Part shown: positions 34,678 through 43,603 of the stretch, piece after piece
Numbering within the stretch: position 1 is the first letter of the stretch
How the letters are laid out: each line of letters opens with the position of its first letter
NCBI GenBank assembly: GCA_003243455.1
Contig: QFQS01000001.1
Span: forward strand, 1,996,159 to 2,060,158
From: Cereibacter sphaeroides
GTDB taxonomy: Bacteria; Pseudomonadota; Alphaproteobacteria; Rhodobacterales; Rhodobacteraceae
DNA length: 64,000 nucleotides
Direction of reading: 5' to 3'
Translations under genes and position numbers: made by a program
Notes under the pieces: generated by a model
Told to the model about the DNA's origin: nothing
Databases searched by the model: none
What the model saw: only the letters and a program-made list of their open reading frames with translations

Positions 34678-37137
34678 TTAGAGAGCCACTTCCCAGGACT
34701 TGAAACTGAGGCCCGCCGTCGCCGGGCCTGCATTCGCGATCTTGCGGATGTCGGCCCAGGTCTGCTTGTAGTTGGGCAGGATCAGCTCGTTGGTGCCCGC
34801 GTTGATGACATTGCCTTGGGTGCCGCCCGGCGCACCGAACAGCATGAAGGTCTCGTTCCGTCGCGCAGTCGGCTCGATGTAGACCATGGCCTGCGTCGCG
34901 CCCACGTCGTTGTAGACCTCGGCCATGTCGCCGTTCTTCAGGCCAAGCTCGGCGGCGTCGTCGGGATTGATCTGCAGGAAGGGCAGCGGGAAACGGTCGG
35001 TGGCAAAGTCGTTGTCCTGGTCGAGGAACCAGTTCTGCCAGTTGAGATTGGACCGCCCATTGTTGATCAAGAACCGGTGTGCCGCTTTCTGCGCATCTTT
35101 GCCAGGGGCCTGGAGCCCGCGCCAGGCGCCCATACAGAAGAGCGCCTTCTTGTCCTCTCGCCCGTGCCGGGTAAAGGCGCCGTCCTCATAAAGCCGTGCC
35201 GTGCCGACCAGCTTGCCGTCAGCAAAGCCCGTCACCGGCTCCTGCACCCCGTTGGTGCCCATATCGCGCAGGCGGGCATAGGTGACCTCGGGGTTGCCCT
35301 GGTTGTATCCGTCCGTGAAGGCATCTTCTTCGGTCTGCCAGTCATAGCCCTTGAATTGCGCGGCATAATCAACGCGGCCGTCCTCGGTCAGAACACGCTC
35401 CAGATGGTTGGCAAGACGGGCGGCAATCAGGCAGTCGGGCATCGACTGGCCAGGGCCGTCCATGTACTTTTCGGTCAGCCGCAGGCGGCGTTCGCCGTTC
35501 ATCGAGGTCAGGTTCATCTCACCCGCCTCGACTGCAGGCAGGATTACATGCGCGGCCTGCCCGATCTGGCTGTGAATTATGTCGACGTTGACCGAGAATA
35601 TGCCACCCGCGTCGATTGCCGCTACGATGGCATCCACCTGTTCGGCACGGGTCTTGCCCTGCGAAGCGTCCATAGCCTCTTTCACCATGTTCGTGCGCTT
35701 GTTGTAGATGCGCTTGAACTCTGAGGCGTTAAGAGTGGTCTTGTAGTGGTCGTTGGCCCAGATGTGGTGGACCTTGCCCTGCCCCGCGATCAGCAACTGA
35801 TCGATGTAGGGTGCTGGTCGGCCAACATGGCCATCGCTCGGGCGGTAGTAGCCTTCCTGATGACCGCCCAGACGGCAACAGCCGCCGCCTTCACGCCCGA
35901 TGTTGCCGGTCGCCAAGGCGATGTTCACCAGCGCGCCGATGGTGCGATAGTTGTCGTTGCCCCAGATGATGCCTTTTTCATAGGCTGTCACGGTCTTGCG
36001 CCGCGATCCGTCTTCCTTGGGCTCGGCGATCCAGGCGGCTGCCTTGGCGATGTCCTCGGCACTGATGCCGCAAATCCCGGCAGCCTCGGCGAGCGATATC
36101 TTGCAGGCCGCGCGCGCCGCCTCAAACGACCCCAGTGCTGCAGGATGCTGAGCGTCCTCGGCCACGGCCACATCACCTTGGATGGTCGAGGCGGCGATGA
36201 AGTCGGCATCGACCCAACCCTTGTCGGCCATCTCGGTGAAAAGCGCATTGAACAGCGCAAGATCAGTACCCGAGTTGATCTGCAGGTGCATGACATTTTC
36301 TGCCCCCGCAACTTCCTCGCAGGCATTAACTGTGACCGTCCGGCGCGGATCGACGACCAGCACACGTGCGCCATTCTGCATCCCAGGAACCATATGGTTC
36401 AGAAACAGGTTTGTCTGAGTTTCCAGAGGGTTGGCCCCGATCAGGAATATAGTGTCGGTCACCTCATAGTCACTATAGCTGTAGTTCAACTCGTCCACGC
36501 CCATGTCGCGTGTGGAATGCACCTCGGAGTTGTAGGCAGGGCGGTTGTGAATGCGGCAATGCTTCACCTTCATCGAGTCGAAGTATAGCTTCCCTGTGCC
36601 CCAGGTATTCTCATAGCCGCCCGCGCTGCCGCCATGGTCGAACATCGACACAAACAGCGCATCCTCGTTGTCTTTGTCGATCACGCGGGCGGTGACGCGC
36701 GCCACCAGATCCAGTGCGTCATCCCAAGTGGTCGGCTGCCAGGTTCCATACCGCCAGACAAGCGGGTCGGTCAGGCGCTGCTGCTGAGTGCCGGTCACGT
36801 CGCTGCGCCGGTTTTCCGCCATGCGCGCGCCGCGCACCGAACCTAGACCGGAGTTTACGACGCAATCGACATCGGGCTTGATCACAAGATGCACATTCTG
36901 GCCGTTCTGCTTGACCACGTTGTACATCGACGGCGCATACCAGTTGGCTGTGTCCATCGGCTGCTGTGCGCCCAGGTCCTCGCCGGACCAATTGGACGTG
37001 GCGGTTCCTTGCGTGTTTATCGGCCATGTATAGGCCTTGTAGCCACATCCGACGATGCAGTAGTGGCAGGTAACGTTGTGCTCCTTGGCACCGGCGGGAA
37101 TGATCGGCAGTCGGTCGATCTGACGCTTGTAGGCCAT
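34678..37137 (-). CDS. aioA: Arsenite oxidase large subunit (Mo-bisMGD)
   Basis: The 819-aa protein starts MAYKRQIDRLPIIPAGAKEH. Its [3Fe-4S] motif C24-x2-C27-x3-C31 (CHYCIVGCGY) is diagnostic of AioA rather than ArrA, which has a [4Fe-4S] motif. Molybdopterin-oxidoreductase features continue through FDHGGSAGGYENTWG, VDPRRTVTVNA and the C-terminal FLFxAPGGTQGN-like (LFGAPGGTQGNVI) domain. It oxidises arsenite to arsenate in the periplasm and is exported with the Tat-signalled AioB. It follows aioB by 13 bases. The gene is full length and intact. A 31-codon upstream extension overlapping aioB has no family match. Confidence 0.97.
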   Translation of the reverse strand: MAYKRQIDRLPIIPAGAKEHNVTCHYCIVGCGYKAYTWPINTQGTATSNWSGEDLGAQQPMDTANWYAPSMYNVVKQNGQNVHLVIKPDVDCVVNSGLGSVRGARMAENRRSDVTGTQQQRLTDPLVWRYGTWQPTTWDDALDLVARVTARVIDKDNEDALFVSMFDHGGSAGGYENTWGTGKLYFDSMKVKHCRIHNRPAYNSEVHSTRDMGVDELNYSYSDYEVTDTIFLIGANPLETQTNLFLNHMVPGMQNGARVLVVDPRRTVTVNACEEVAGAENVMHLQINSGTDLALFNALFTEMADKGWVDADFIAASTIQGDVAVAEDAQHPAALGSFEAARAACKISLAEAAGICGISAEDIAKAAAWIAEPKEDGSRRKTVTAYEKGIIWGNDNYRTIGALVNIALATGNIGREGGGCCRLGGHQEGYYRPSDGHVGRPAPYIDQLLIAGQGKVHHIWANDHYKTTLNASEFKRIYNKRTNMVKEAMDASQGKTRAEQVDAIVAAIDAGGIFSVNVDIIHSQIGQAAHVILPAVEAGEMNLTSMNGERRLRLTEKYMDGPGQSMPDCLIAARLANHLERVLTEDGRVDYAAQFKGYDWQTEEDAFTDGYNQGNPEVTYARLRDMGTNGVQEPVTGFADGKLVGTARLYEDGAFTRHGREDKKALFCMGAWRGLQAPGKDAQKAAHRFLINNGRSNLNWQNWFLDQDNDFATDRFPLPFLQINPDDAAELGLKNGDMAEVYNDVGATQAMVYIEPTARRNETFMLFGAPGGTQGNVINAGTNELILPNYKQTWADIRKIANAGPATAGLSFKSWEVAL

Positions 37138-37150
37138 GATATCTCTCCCC

Positions 37151-37672
37151 CTATGCCAACACGTTCGACAGGCGGCCGTAGAGCAATTCGTCCACCCCTT
37201 CGGCGTAGATATCGCCCTTGTCATCCACACTCAGCGTGAACTGCGGCAGGTTCTGCGTGGCGTGGCCCCAGGTCTGCTGCCCTCCCGCTTCGCAATCGAA
37301 ACGGCTGAAATGTCCGGGGCAATTCAGTGTTTTGTCATCGGCGTTATAGGACAACAGCCAACCCTTGTGCGGGCACATCACCGAATACGCGACCACATCG
37401 CCATCGGGCCCCGCGCCACCTTCGACCGGACTGCCGAGTTTCAGCAGAATGCCCGGGCTGTCGGCGTCGGGATAGGCAACGTCCATCGGCTCGTTAGGCT
37501 TCAGGTCGGCGATGTTGGCCAGCCTGTTCGATGGATAGTTGAGCAGGGCGAGCGATTGGGCACGGGCCTGTGCGGGTGCGATGAATGTGGCGGCGGCGGC
37601 ACCGGCTGCCGAAATCGCACCACCACGCAGGAATTGCCGTCGACCTACATCGACGAGCTTGTTGCATTTCAT
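37151..37672 (-). CDS. aioB: Arsenite oxidase small subunit, Rieske protein
   Basis: The 173-aa protein has a twin-arginine signal peptide (RRQFLRGG, residues 11-18, then an Ala-rich core) and a Rieske [2Fe-2S] site formed by C100-P-H102 (CPHKGW) and C118-P-G-H121 (CPGHF). It passes electrons from AioA to a cytochrome or azurin and carries the complex through the Tat pathway. ATG 37672 has GGAGG upstream. It begins the aioBA operon. The 150-base region before it contains a 17-base palindrome and the end of aioR. Confidence 0.97.
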   Translation of the reverse strand: MKCNKLVDVGRRQFLRGGAISAAGAAAATFIAPAQARAQSLALLNYPSNRLANIADLKPNEPMDVAYPDADSPGILLKLGSPVEGGAGPDGDVVAYSVMCPHKGWLLSYNADDKTLNCPGHFSRFDCEAGGQQTWGHATQNLPQFTLSVDDKGDIYAEGVDELLYGRLSNVLA

Positions 37673-37749
37673 GGCTGGGTTCCTCCCCTGGCTGTCGCTT
37701 TGCCAGAGATTAACCGGGCGAACACCCCTTCGCGACGGCGCAAGGGTAT

Positions 37750-37766
37750 TTGCCGCAGTGCGGCAA
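37750..37766. promoter_or_regulatory. 17-base perfect palindrome upstream of aioBA
   Basis: TTGCCGCAGTGCGGCAA (8-base arms, 1-base centre) lies 78-94 bases upstream of the aioB ATG. A second, weaker dyad (TTCGGA-TT-TCCGAA, 37797-37810) lies further upstream. Position and symmetry suit a dimeric activator such as AioR. A TTGAAC/CAAATA-like promoter pair could overlap it, but this is not certain. Confidence 0.55.
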
Positions 37767-37823
37767 GTGGTTCAAACTATGTGATTTTCTTGGGCGTTCG
37801 GATTTCCGAACATACGGGCGGCG

Positions 37824-39017
37824 CTAAAGGCCCAGCTTCTGCATCTTTTCCCACAAAGTCGTGCGTGACACGCGCAAGAGTTTCGCCGCCTCGGCTGTCT
37901 GTCCCTGCGTCCGTTCCAGTGCGGCTGCAATTTGCACGCGCTCGGCCGTATCGCGCACTTCAGAGAGCGGCCGGATCGCCTCATCCCCGGCCCATTCCGG
38001 GAACAGGTCTGCGGGCAGGATCATTTCCCCCGTCGCCGCCTCCACAGCCCGCAGCAGCCTTGCACGAAGTTCGCGCCCGTTGCCCGGCCAGTCATACGCG
38101 CGGATCGCATCTTCGGCCGACGCCGTGATGCCGACCAAGGGAGCTGGACGACGTGCGTTCAGCGCCGGGAAAAGCCGCGCTGCCAACCAGACCGTATCCT
38201 CGGGTCGGTCGACAAGCGGAGGGACAACGATCTCATGCGCTCGCAGAGCCGCATCCAGATCGGGACGCAAAGTGTCTCGCGCTGAACCTGCCGTCGCCAT
38301 CAGCCGAAACGGCGGGGCGGAAAGCATGGCCATGACGAAGTCCTGCAGTTCTGGGCCCAGCCGATCAATACCAACGATCAGAAGCGACCCCTCGCCCGCC
38401 GTCAACGCTGCTGATTGTAATTCTTGCCAGCAGAGTGGCGCACGCTGTGCATCCGCGATGGCAAACGGGGCCGCACTCCGGTCGGAACCTTCATGAATGC
38501 GCCGCGCAAGGCGCGTCTTGCCCAGCCCGGGGCCACCGCGGATGAGGACCGGCGTTGCGCGCATTGCAGCCTCGACCGCCTGCCGATCCACCGTTCGCGC
38601 GGCAGGGCTGATGCCGCTACCCGGCATGAGCGAGTCTTCCGCAGAGGGAAGAATGATCTGTGCCAGTCAGGTCAGGAAAGCCCCGATGTCGAAGGGCTTC
38701 ACAATATAATCTGCAGCCCCGGACCGGATCAGCCTTACCGCCTGATCGATACCTCCCTCCCCGGTGATGAACAGGAACGGCGGGGGTCGCATGGTTCGGG
38801 TGAGCGTGGCGTAGAGCTCCTCCCCCGTCCCGTCGGGCAGGCGGATGTCGCAGACGACGGCGTCCACCGGCTTGCGGGGGGTTCGGATCGCCGGAAGGGC
38901 ACGGGCGATCTGACGGTGCCATTGCATCTCGGCCCCTTCGAGCGTCAGCCGCTGCACCAGCGATCCGCCCATGATCTCGTCGTCCTCGACCAGAACGATG
39001 CGCCGCCCTTCAAGCAT
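37824..39017 (-). pseudogene. aioR: aioR-like response regulator interrupted by in-frame TGA
   Basis: One frame spans 398 codons. Codons 1-116 (38670-39017) encode a receiver domain with the acidic pair in VLVEDDE, the phospho-acceptor Asp in VVCDIRLPDG and the Lys in YIVKPFD. A TGA at 38667-38669 interrupts it. The same frame then continues (LAQIILPSAED) into ATG 38627, an AAA+ domain with Walker A GGPGLGKT and Walker B LLIVGID, and a Fis-type helix-turn-helix (AEAAKLLRVSRTTLWEKM). The AAA+ part is compact and lacks the GAFTGA loop that contacts sigma-54. The protein may be made as two polypeptides, by readthrough, or not at all. It overlaps aioS by 8 bases. Confidence 0.8.
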
Positions 39018-40440
39018 TGGCTACCCTCACCGCTGTAGGCAGTTCGACCTGGATCACCGTCTCTCCATCCTGATGAGCGTGCGTGATCCGCCCACCCAGT
39101 CCCGCCACCAGGTCGCGCACCAGTCGCAGACCCACCCCGCCCCCCAAAGGCAGTGGCACGGCCCCCATCAGACGTTGCAGATCGGCCTCCGACAGACCGG
39201 GGCCACTGTCTCGGATCGCCAGTGACAGCCCACCCCCGCCGTTCTTTACCGTCATTCCGACCTGCCCGCCGGGTCCTGCCGCGGCACCTGCGTTCAGAAG
39301 CAGGTTCAGCGCCACTTGCCTCACCGGGGCGGCGGGAAGCGGCGACAGGGCTTCCGGCCTGGCGGAAATCTCCCACGCCAGCACTTGCCCGCGCTGCTGA
39401 GTTTCTGGCTCGAAAAGGAGGCGGAGGTCTTCGAAGTCTTCCAAACTCAGCGGTTGCCCTGCCCTGTCCAGCCGGTTCTGGTCGAGAATCGCGCGCGTCA
39501 CCTCGCGCAGATGGTTAAGGCCTCGCAGCATGAGATCGGCCGATTGCCGCACGACTTCGGGACGGTCGGCATAGGCCCGCGCGGTATCGGCCGCATTCAG
39601 CAGGCCACCAAGCGGATTGTTCACCTCATGCGCCAGCGACGACGAAAGCCGCCCCAGACTGACGAACCGCTCGCGCTCGGCCAGGCGCCGCTCGGCCTCG
39701 GCCCGTGCATCCACCGCAGTCGTCATCCGGTTGTAGGTGGCGATCAGCCGCGCCAGACCGGGGTCGCCGCGCGGAATGTCCGTGTCCGGGATCGGCCGGG
39801 GTGCACCACCCGCATCGTCCATTGCTTGCACCAGCCTTCCCACGGGGCGCAACAGCCGCGCCACCACCAGCCAGCCGGCAAAGGTCAGTGCCGCCGTGGC
39901 CAGCGTATTGCCCAACAAGAGCCACAGCACGGCCTGTGTCCGTTCTGCGAGCAGATCGGTGACATCCAGTTCGGTCATGATGCGCCCGACGTCGCGCCCC
40001 TGATAGCGCAATGGTGACAGAACCCGCAGCACAGGGTCGCCCGACATTCGCACGGCATCGGGGGCCACCGCGCCCGCCTCAAACGGCGCCATGTCCGCAT
40101 CCACCGGGGCGGCCCTCGGGTCGGTTGCGGCCAGCACACGCCCCCGGTCATCGGCCACGATCGTCAAGAGCAACCGCTGCCCGTCATACCCGGTGCTGGC
40201 CCGGTCCAGAATGTCATAGACTTCCCAGACATCCTGCCGCACGACATAGGGGCCAAGCGCCACCGAAAGCCCCTCGACGTGCAGGCGCGCCGTCTCCCGC
40301 AGCCGCGCGTCCTGCACCCGGCCAAGTGCAGATAGCACGCCCTGGCTTGCGACCAAACCGAGCAAGACCATCAATGCGGCCGTCACGAGTGGCACCCTCA
40401 CCGTGACCGGCAGGTCGCGAAACTGCGAAAACCGGGTCAT
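39010..40440 (-). CDS. aioS: Arsenite-responsive sensor histidine kinase
   Basis: The 476-aa kinase has TM1 (about residues 15-38), a periplasmic sensor of about 130 residues, TM2 (about 170-195) and a HAMP-like segment. The dimerisation helix has H-box SSLAHEVNNPLGG, and the ATPase part has the N box LNLLLNAGAAA and G boxes DSGPGLS and GGGVGLRLV. All catalytic motifs are intact. It is expected to phosphorylate the AioR receiver after AioX senses arsenite. Its start overlaps the aioX stop (ATGA, 40437-40440) and its end overlaps aioR. This supports the aioX-aioS-aioR order. Confidence 0.92.
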   Translation of the reverse strand: MTRFSQFRDLPVTVRVPLVTAALMVLLGLVASQGVLSALGRVQDARLRETARLHVEGLSVALGPYVVRQDVWEVYDILDRASTGYDGQRLLLTIVADDRGRVLAATDPRAAPVDADMAPFEAGAVAPDAVRMSGDPVLRVLSPLRYQGRDVGRIMTELDVTDLLAERTQAVLWLLLGNTLATAALTFAGWLVVARLLRPVGRLVQAMDDAGGAPRPIPDTDIPRGDPGLARLIATYNRMTTAVDARAEAERRLAERERFVSLGRLSSSLAHEVNNPLGGLLNAADTARAYADRPEVVRQSADLMLRGLNHLREVTRAILDQNRLDRAGQPLSLEDFEDLRLLFEPETQQRGQVLAWEISARPEALSPLPAAPVRQVALNLLLNAGAAAGPGGQVGMTVKNGGGGLSLAIRDSGPGLSEADLQRLMGAVPLPLGGGVGLRLVRDLVAGLGGRITHAHQDGETVIQVELPTAVRVANA

Positions 40441-41285
40441 TCCCCTTCCATGATCGCGATCCGCGCCGCGATCCCATCGTAAAGTGAGGTTTGGGCAGTC
40501 ACGACCGCGTCGAGCGACAGAAGGCGCAGGGCCTCGCGCCCCACGTCACCATCCGCCAGATTCAGAAGGGCTGCCGCACAGGAGACGACTCTGGGTTCAG
40601 TAATCCGGTCGGCAAGCGCGACGAAGGGCGGGAAACCCAGCCATTCGGAACGTCCGATCACCCGTGTTCTGGCCGTCAGATCAGGTTCGGCGACGTTGAG
40701 CGCCTCCCAGACATATCCGTCGACACTTCCCGACCGCGTCAGACCGCCCGCTACGGCCCGTACGACATTCCGGTGTCCATACGTGAAGATGGTGCGACTG
40801 AAGAACGTATCCGGCGTTGTGTTTTGTCGAGCCAGGTCCGAGGCAGTGACAAGGAAGCCCGAATTGCTGTCAGGGTCCGAAAAGGCGTGAGCGCCGCCAC
40901 GCAGGTCGGCCAGACCGGTGGCGGTATCGTCTGCCCCAACGATCAGATAGGATTGATAGAGGGGTCGACCCCGCCAGACTGGCACACCCAGAAGCGCCAG
41001 AGCATCGCGGTGCTGCAGAAAAGGATAGCCACAGGTCCAGGCCGCATCGACCGACCCATCCAACAGCGCGCCTGTGATTTCCTGGTAGGTCCGGCGCTGG
41101 ACGAGTTCGACGTCCCGACCGGTGCCCTGGGCCAACGCGGACTGCAAGCCCGAGATCACGGCTGCATCGTTGTCGAGAAACACCGGCGTCAGGGCGAACC
41201 TCAGCCCTGTTTGGGACTGTGCATGCACAGCCGGGGCGGCCAAGACAACCGCTCCCGCAAGAAATGTTCGGCGCGTACAGATCAT
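40437..41285 (-). CDS. aioX: Periplasmic arsenite-binding protein AioX
   Basis: The 282-aa phosphonate-binding-protein-like protein has an N-terminal export signal (MICTRRTFLAGAVVLAAPA; RRTF suggests Tat-like). Motifs include FALTPVFLDND and AAWTCGYPFLQH, with Cys85 in the position of the Cys that AioX needs to bind arsenite, followed by DPDSNSGFLV and RSEWLGFPPF. It presents arsenite to AioS. The gene is intact and starts 76 bases after the broken arsH, so it may be driven by its own promoter or by read-through from the ars genes. Confidence 0.92.
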   Translation of the reverse strand: MICTRRTFLAGAVVLAAPAVHAQSQTGLRFALTPVFLDNDAAVISGLQSALAQGTGRDVELVQRRTYQEITGALLDGSVDAAWTCGYPFLQHRDALALLGVPVWRGRPLYQSYLIVGADDTATGLADLRGGAHAFSDPDSNSGFLVTASDLARQNTTPDTFFSRTIFTYGHRNVVRAVAGGLTRSGSVDGYVWEALNVAEPDLTARTRVIGRSEWLGFPPFVALADRITEPRVVSCAAALLNLADGDVGREALRLLSLDAVVTAQTSLYDGIAARIAIMEGE

Positions 41286-41361
41286 CCTTTCTGCCTCCCT
41301 CCAAACTGACGCTACCCTCCAGAGAGTGTTCGCGGCAATGACTGTAGTCGATCAGTCCGGC

Positions 41362-42062
41362 TTAAGTCGCGGCTGGGAGATTGACACGCTGCATCAGATT
41401 TTCCGCTGTCTCCTTGCGTTCGGAATACCGATCCACAAGGTAATCGGAACGGTCGCGGATCAGCAGGGTGAACTTGACCAACTCTTCCATCACATTGACG
41501 ATCCGGTCATAAAGCGGCGACGGCCGCATGCGACCCGACTCGTCGAACTCCTGAAACGCCTTCGGGATAGATGACTGGTTCGGGATCGTGATCAACCGCA
41601 TCAGCGCCCCAGAAGCCGCATCTGGCTGCGATCCGCCGGACACCTGCATGACCGCAAGGGCTTGCCTTGTATCGGCCGCACCGCCCCCACGGACAGCGGG
41701 ATCCAGTCGACCTGTGCCTTCATGATGCCGGTCATGGAGGCGTGCCGCTCGGGCGATGACCAGACCATGCCCTCGCACAAGGCGACTAACGACCGCAATT
41801 CCTCGGCCTTTGCCATATCGGCATCAGGTTCATCCGGCAGCGGCAAGCCGGATGGATTGAACAACCTCACCTCAGCCCCGAACCGGTTTAGGATGCGTCC
41901 GGCCTCCTTGGCGGCCAGACGGCTGAAGCTGCGCGGGCGGAGTGAGCCGTAGAGAATCAGGATACGTGGCGGGTGAGTGGACATCGCCGGACTCAGCAGA
42001 CGCTCAGAGTCTATCGCGGCAAACCTAGCCTCGTCCAACGCAGGGAAGTCGGAGGGCTGCAT
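41362..42062 (-). pseudogene. arsH: Broken arsH (organoarsenical NADPH-FMN oxidoreductase)
   Basis: The first part (RILILYGSLRPRSFSRL, WSSPERHASMTGIMKAQ, WIPLSVGAVRP) is typical ArsH. The frame is then lost at about 41675 by a missing base. It resumes as AVMQVSGGSQ, loses about 17 bases, reads QMRLLGR in another frame, loses one more base and resumes as LITIPNQSS, EFDESGRMRPSP and MEELVKFTLL to the stop at 41362. ArsH oxidises trivalent methyl- and aryl-arsenicals. Three separate lesions make a functional product unlikely unless the sequence is wrong. It starts at ATG 42062, just after the ACR3 stop. Confidence 0.85.
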
Positions 42063-42064
42063 CG

Positions 42065-43113
42065 TCAGACCCTGCCAGGTGCGGTGGCTGGGAACCAACG
42101 GCGACCCAGTCTGAGCGCGACCGGAAACCAGACCGATCAGCACGGGCACCTCGACCAACGGACCGATGACGGTGGTAAAGGCCACGGGCGAGGCCAGACC
42201 GAAAGTGGCGATGGCAACCGCGATGGCGAGTTCAAAGTTGTTGCCGGCCGCCGTGAACGCGACCGACGCAGTACGGGGATAGTCGGCGTCGATCAATCGC
42301 CAAGGCAAAGCCGATGCCGAAATGGATCAGGAAGTATAAGGCCAGCGGCACCGCGATGCACAGCGCATCGACCGGCAGGCGCATCACCTCGCCCCCCTTT
42401 ACTACGAACATCGTCACGATGGTAAACAACAGCGCCACGAGCGTTATGGGCGCAATGCAAGGCAGGAAACGGGCCTGATACCAGGCCTCGCCGCTCCGGG
42501 CGACGAGAATGCGGCGGCTGAGATATCCGGCAGCGAACGGCAGCCCCAGATAGATCAGGACCGCCTGCGTGATGGTCCAGAAGCCGACGTCGATCACCTG
42601 CCCTTCGAGGCCGAGCAGCGGCGGCAGTACGGTCAGGAACACCCATGCGTAGGTCGAGAAGAACAGTATCTGGAATACCGAGCTGAACGCCACCAGCGCC
42701 GCGCCATACTGCTGGTCGCCACAGGCGAGCCCGTTCCAGACAAGTACCATGGCGATGCAGCGGGCCAGGCCGATCAGGATCAGGCCAGTCATGTAATCCG
42801 GGCTGTCGGACAGAAACAGCACAGCTAGCCCGAACATCAACGCCGGTCCGATGATCCAGTTCTGAACCAGCGACAGGGCGAGAATCCGGCGGTCCTGAAA
42901 CACCTTCGGCAGGTCCTCGTACAGCACCTTCGCCAGCGGGGGATACATCATCAGGATCAGCCCGGCAGCAATTGGCAAGTTGGTTGTGCCAACTGTCAAA
43001 TTGTCCAGTGCCCCCGGAAGGGCCGGAAACAGTGTGGTAAGCAGAACGCCTGCCGCCATGGCGGCAAAGATCCATAACGTCAGCCAGCGGTCCAGAAAAG
43101 AAAGGCGCTGCAT
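42065..43113 (-). pseudogene. acr3: Broken ACR3 arsenite efflux permease
   Basis: The first 268 codons (MQRLSFLDRWLTLWIFAAMA, the Cys-containing ARCIAMVLVWNGLACGD helix, FLIHFGIGFALA) match ACR3. An extra base near 42297 shifts the frame; the next part (ADYPRTASVAFTAAGNNFEL) continues the family in another frame. A second extra base near 42143 shifts again before VALRLGRRWF and the stop at 42065. ACR3 expels arsenite by the proton-motive force. Without the last helices, including the conserved NNFELA segment, the product should be inactive. The gene order arsC-ACR3-arsH is normal for this group. Confidence 0.85.
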
Positions 43114-43115
43114 TG

Positions 43116-43557
43116 TCAGCCCCAATTGCGATGCGCTTGCCGTCAGCGTCAGCCACTGGCTGGTCGTCTTCCTTGGTGAAAGCGTCCCCCTGTGGCGGCG
43201 GCAGCTCGATCATGGTTTCCGAAGGCCCGCACAGCCGCGCGCCCTTGGGCGTCACCTCGACAGGGCTGTTGATCAGGATCGGATACGTCATCATCGTCTC
43301 AAGAATCTGCCGACCCGAAAGCGATGGATATCCAAGTCCGGACTCAACATTGAGCGTACCGCGTTCCCGCAGCAGATCGCAAAGCAAATGCCCATGCACC
43401 CGACCAGCAATAGCACCTCTTCCCGCGATGGCGGAGAATTCAGATACTCGACAATACCCTTATTCATCCCGGCATTCCGGATCAGGCCCAGAATGTTCCG
43501 CGAGGGACTGCAGGCGGGGTTGTGATGCATGCGCACGGGAATACCCAGGCACGTCAT
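43116..43557 (-). pseudogene. arsC: Broken glutaredoxin-type arsenate reductase arsC
   Basis: The N-terminus has the catalytic loop HHNPACSPSRN with the active-site Cys, then LNSPPSREEVL. A missing base near 43385 moves the frame. The rest (DLLRERGT, YPILINSPVEVTPKGARL with the Arg residues that bind arsenate, then DAFTKEDDQPV) lies in the next frame and runs past its expected stop into ACR3. The family reduces arsenate to arsenite with glutathione/glutaredoxin. ATG 43557 has GAAGG upstream. It is divergent from the arsR-arsC fusion, 46 bases away. Confidence 0.85.
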
Positions 43558-43603
43558 CAAACCTTCATTGGACGGGGGAAATTTATTCCTTTATTCAGGA
43601 AGT
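43558..43603. promoter_or_regulatory. Divergent ars promoter region
   Basis: Only 46 bases separate the two ars arms. They are AT-rich and contain the small dyad TTCCTttattcAGGAA (43586-43601) next to the arsR ATG. This is a plausible ArsR operator by position, but the match to known operators is weak. Confidence 0.35.

Noticed and set aside
37691..37705. TGGCAAAGCGACAGC on the minus strand as a sigma-54 -24/-12 promoter for aioBA
   Set aside because: The GG-N10-GC spacing fits, but the -12 part is poor and the implied start would leave the aioB Shine-Dalgarno upstream of the transcript. The AioR present also lacks GAFTGA.
41601..42308. A natural ACR3-ArsH fusion protein
   Set aside because: The open frame joins the end of ACR3 to ArsH only because of frameshifts; a normal ACR3 stop and ArsH start exist in the correct frames at 42065 and 42062.
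42293..43399. A single 368-aa protein starting as ArsC
   Set aside because: Only the first third matches ArsC; the rest is the wrong frame of the ACR3 gene.
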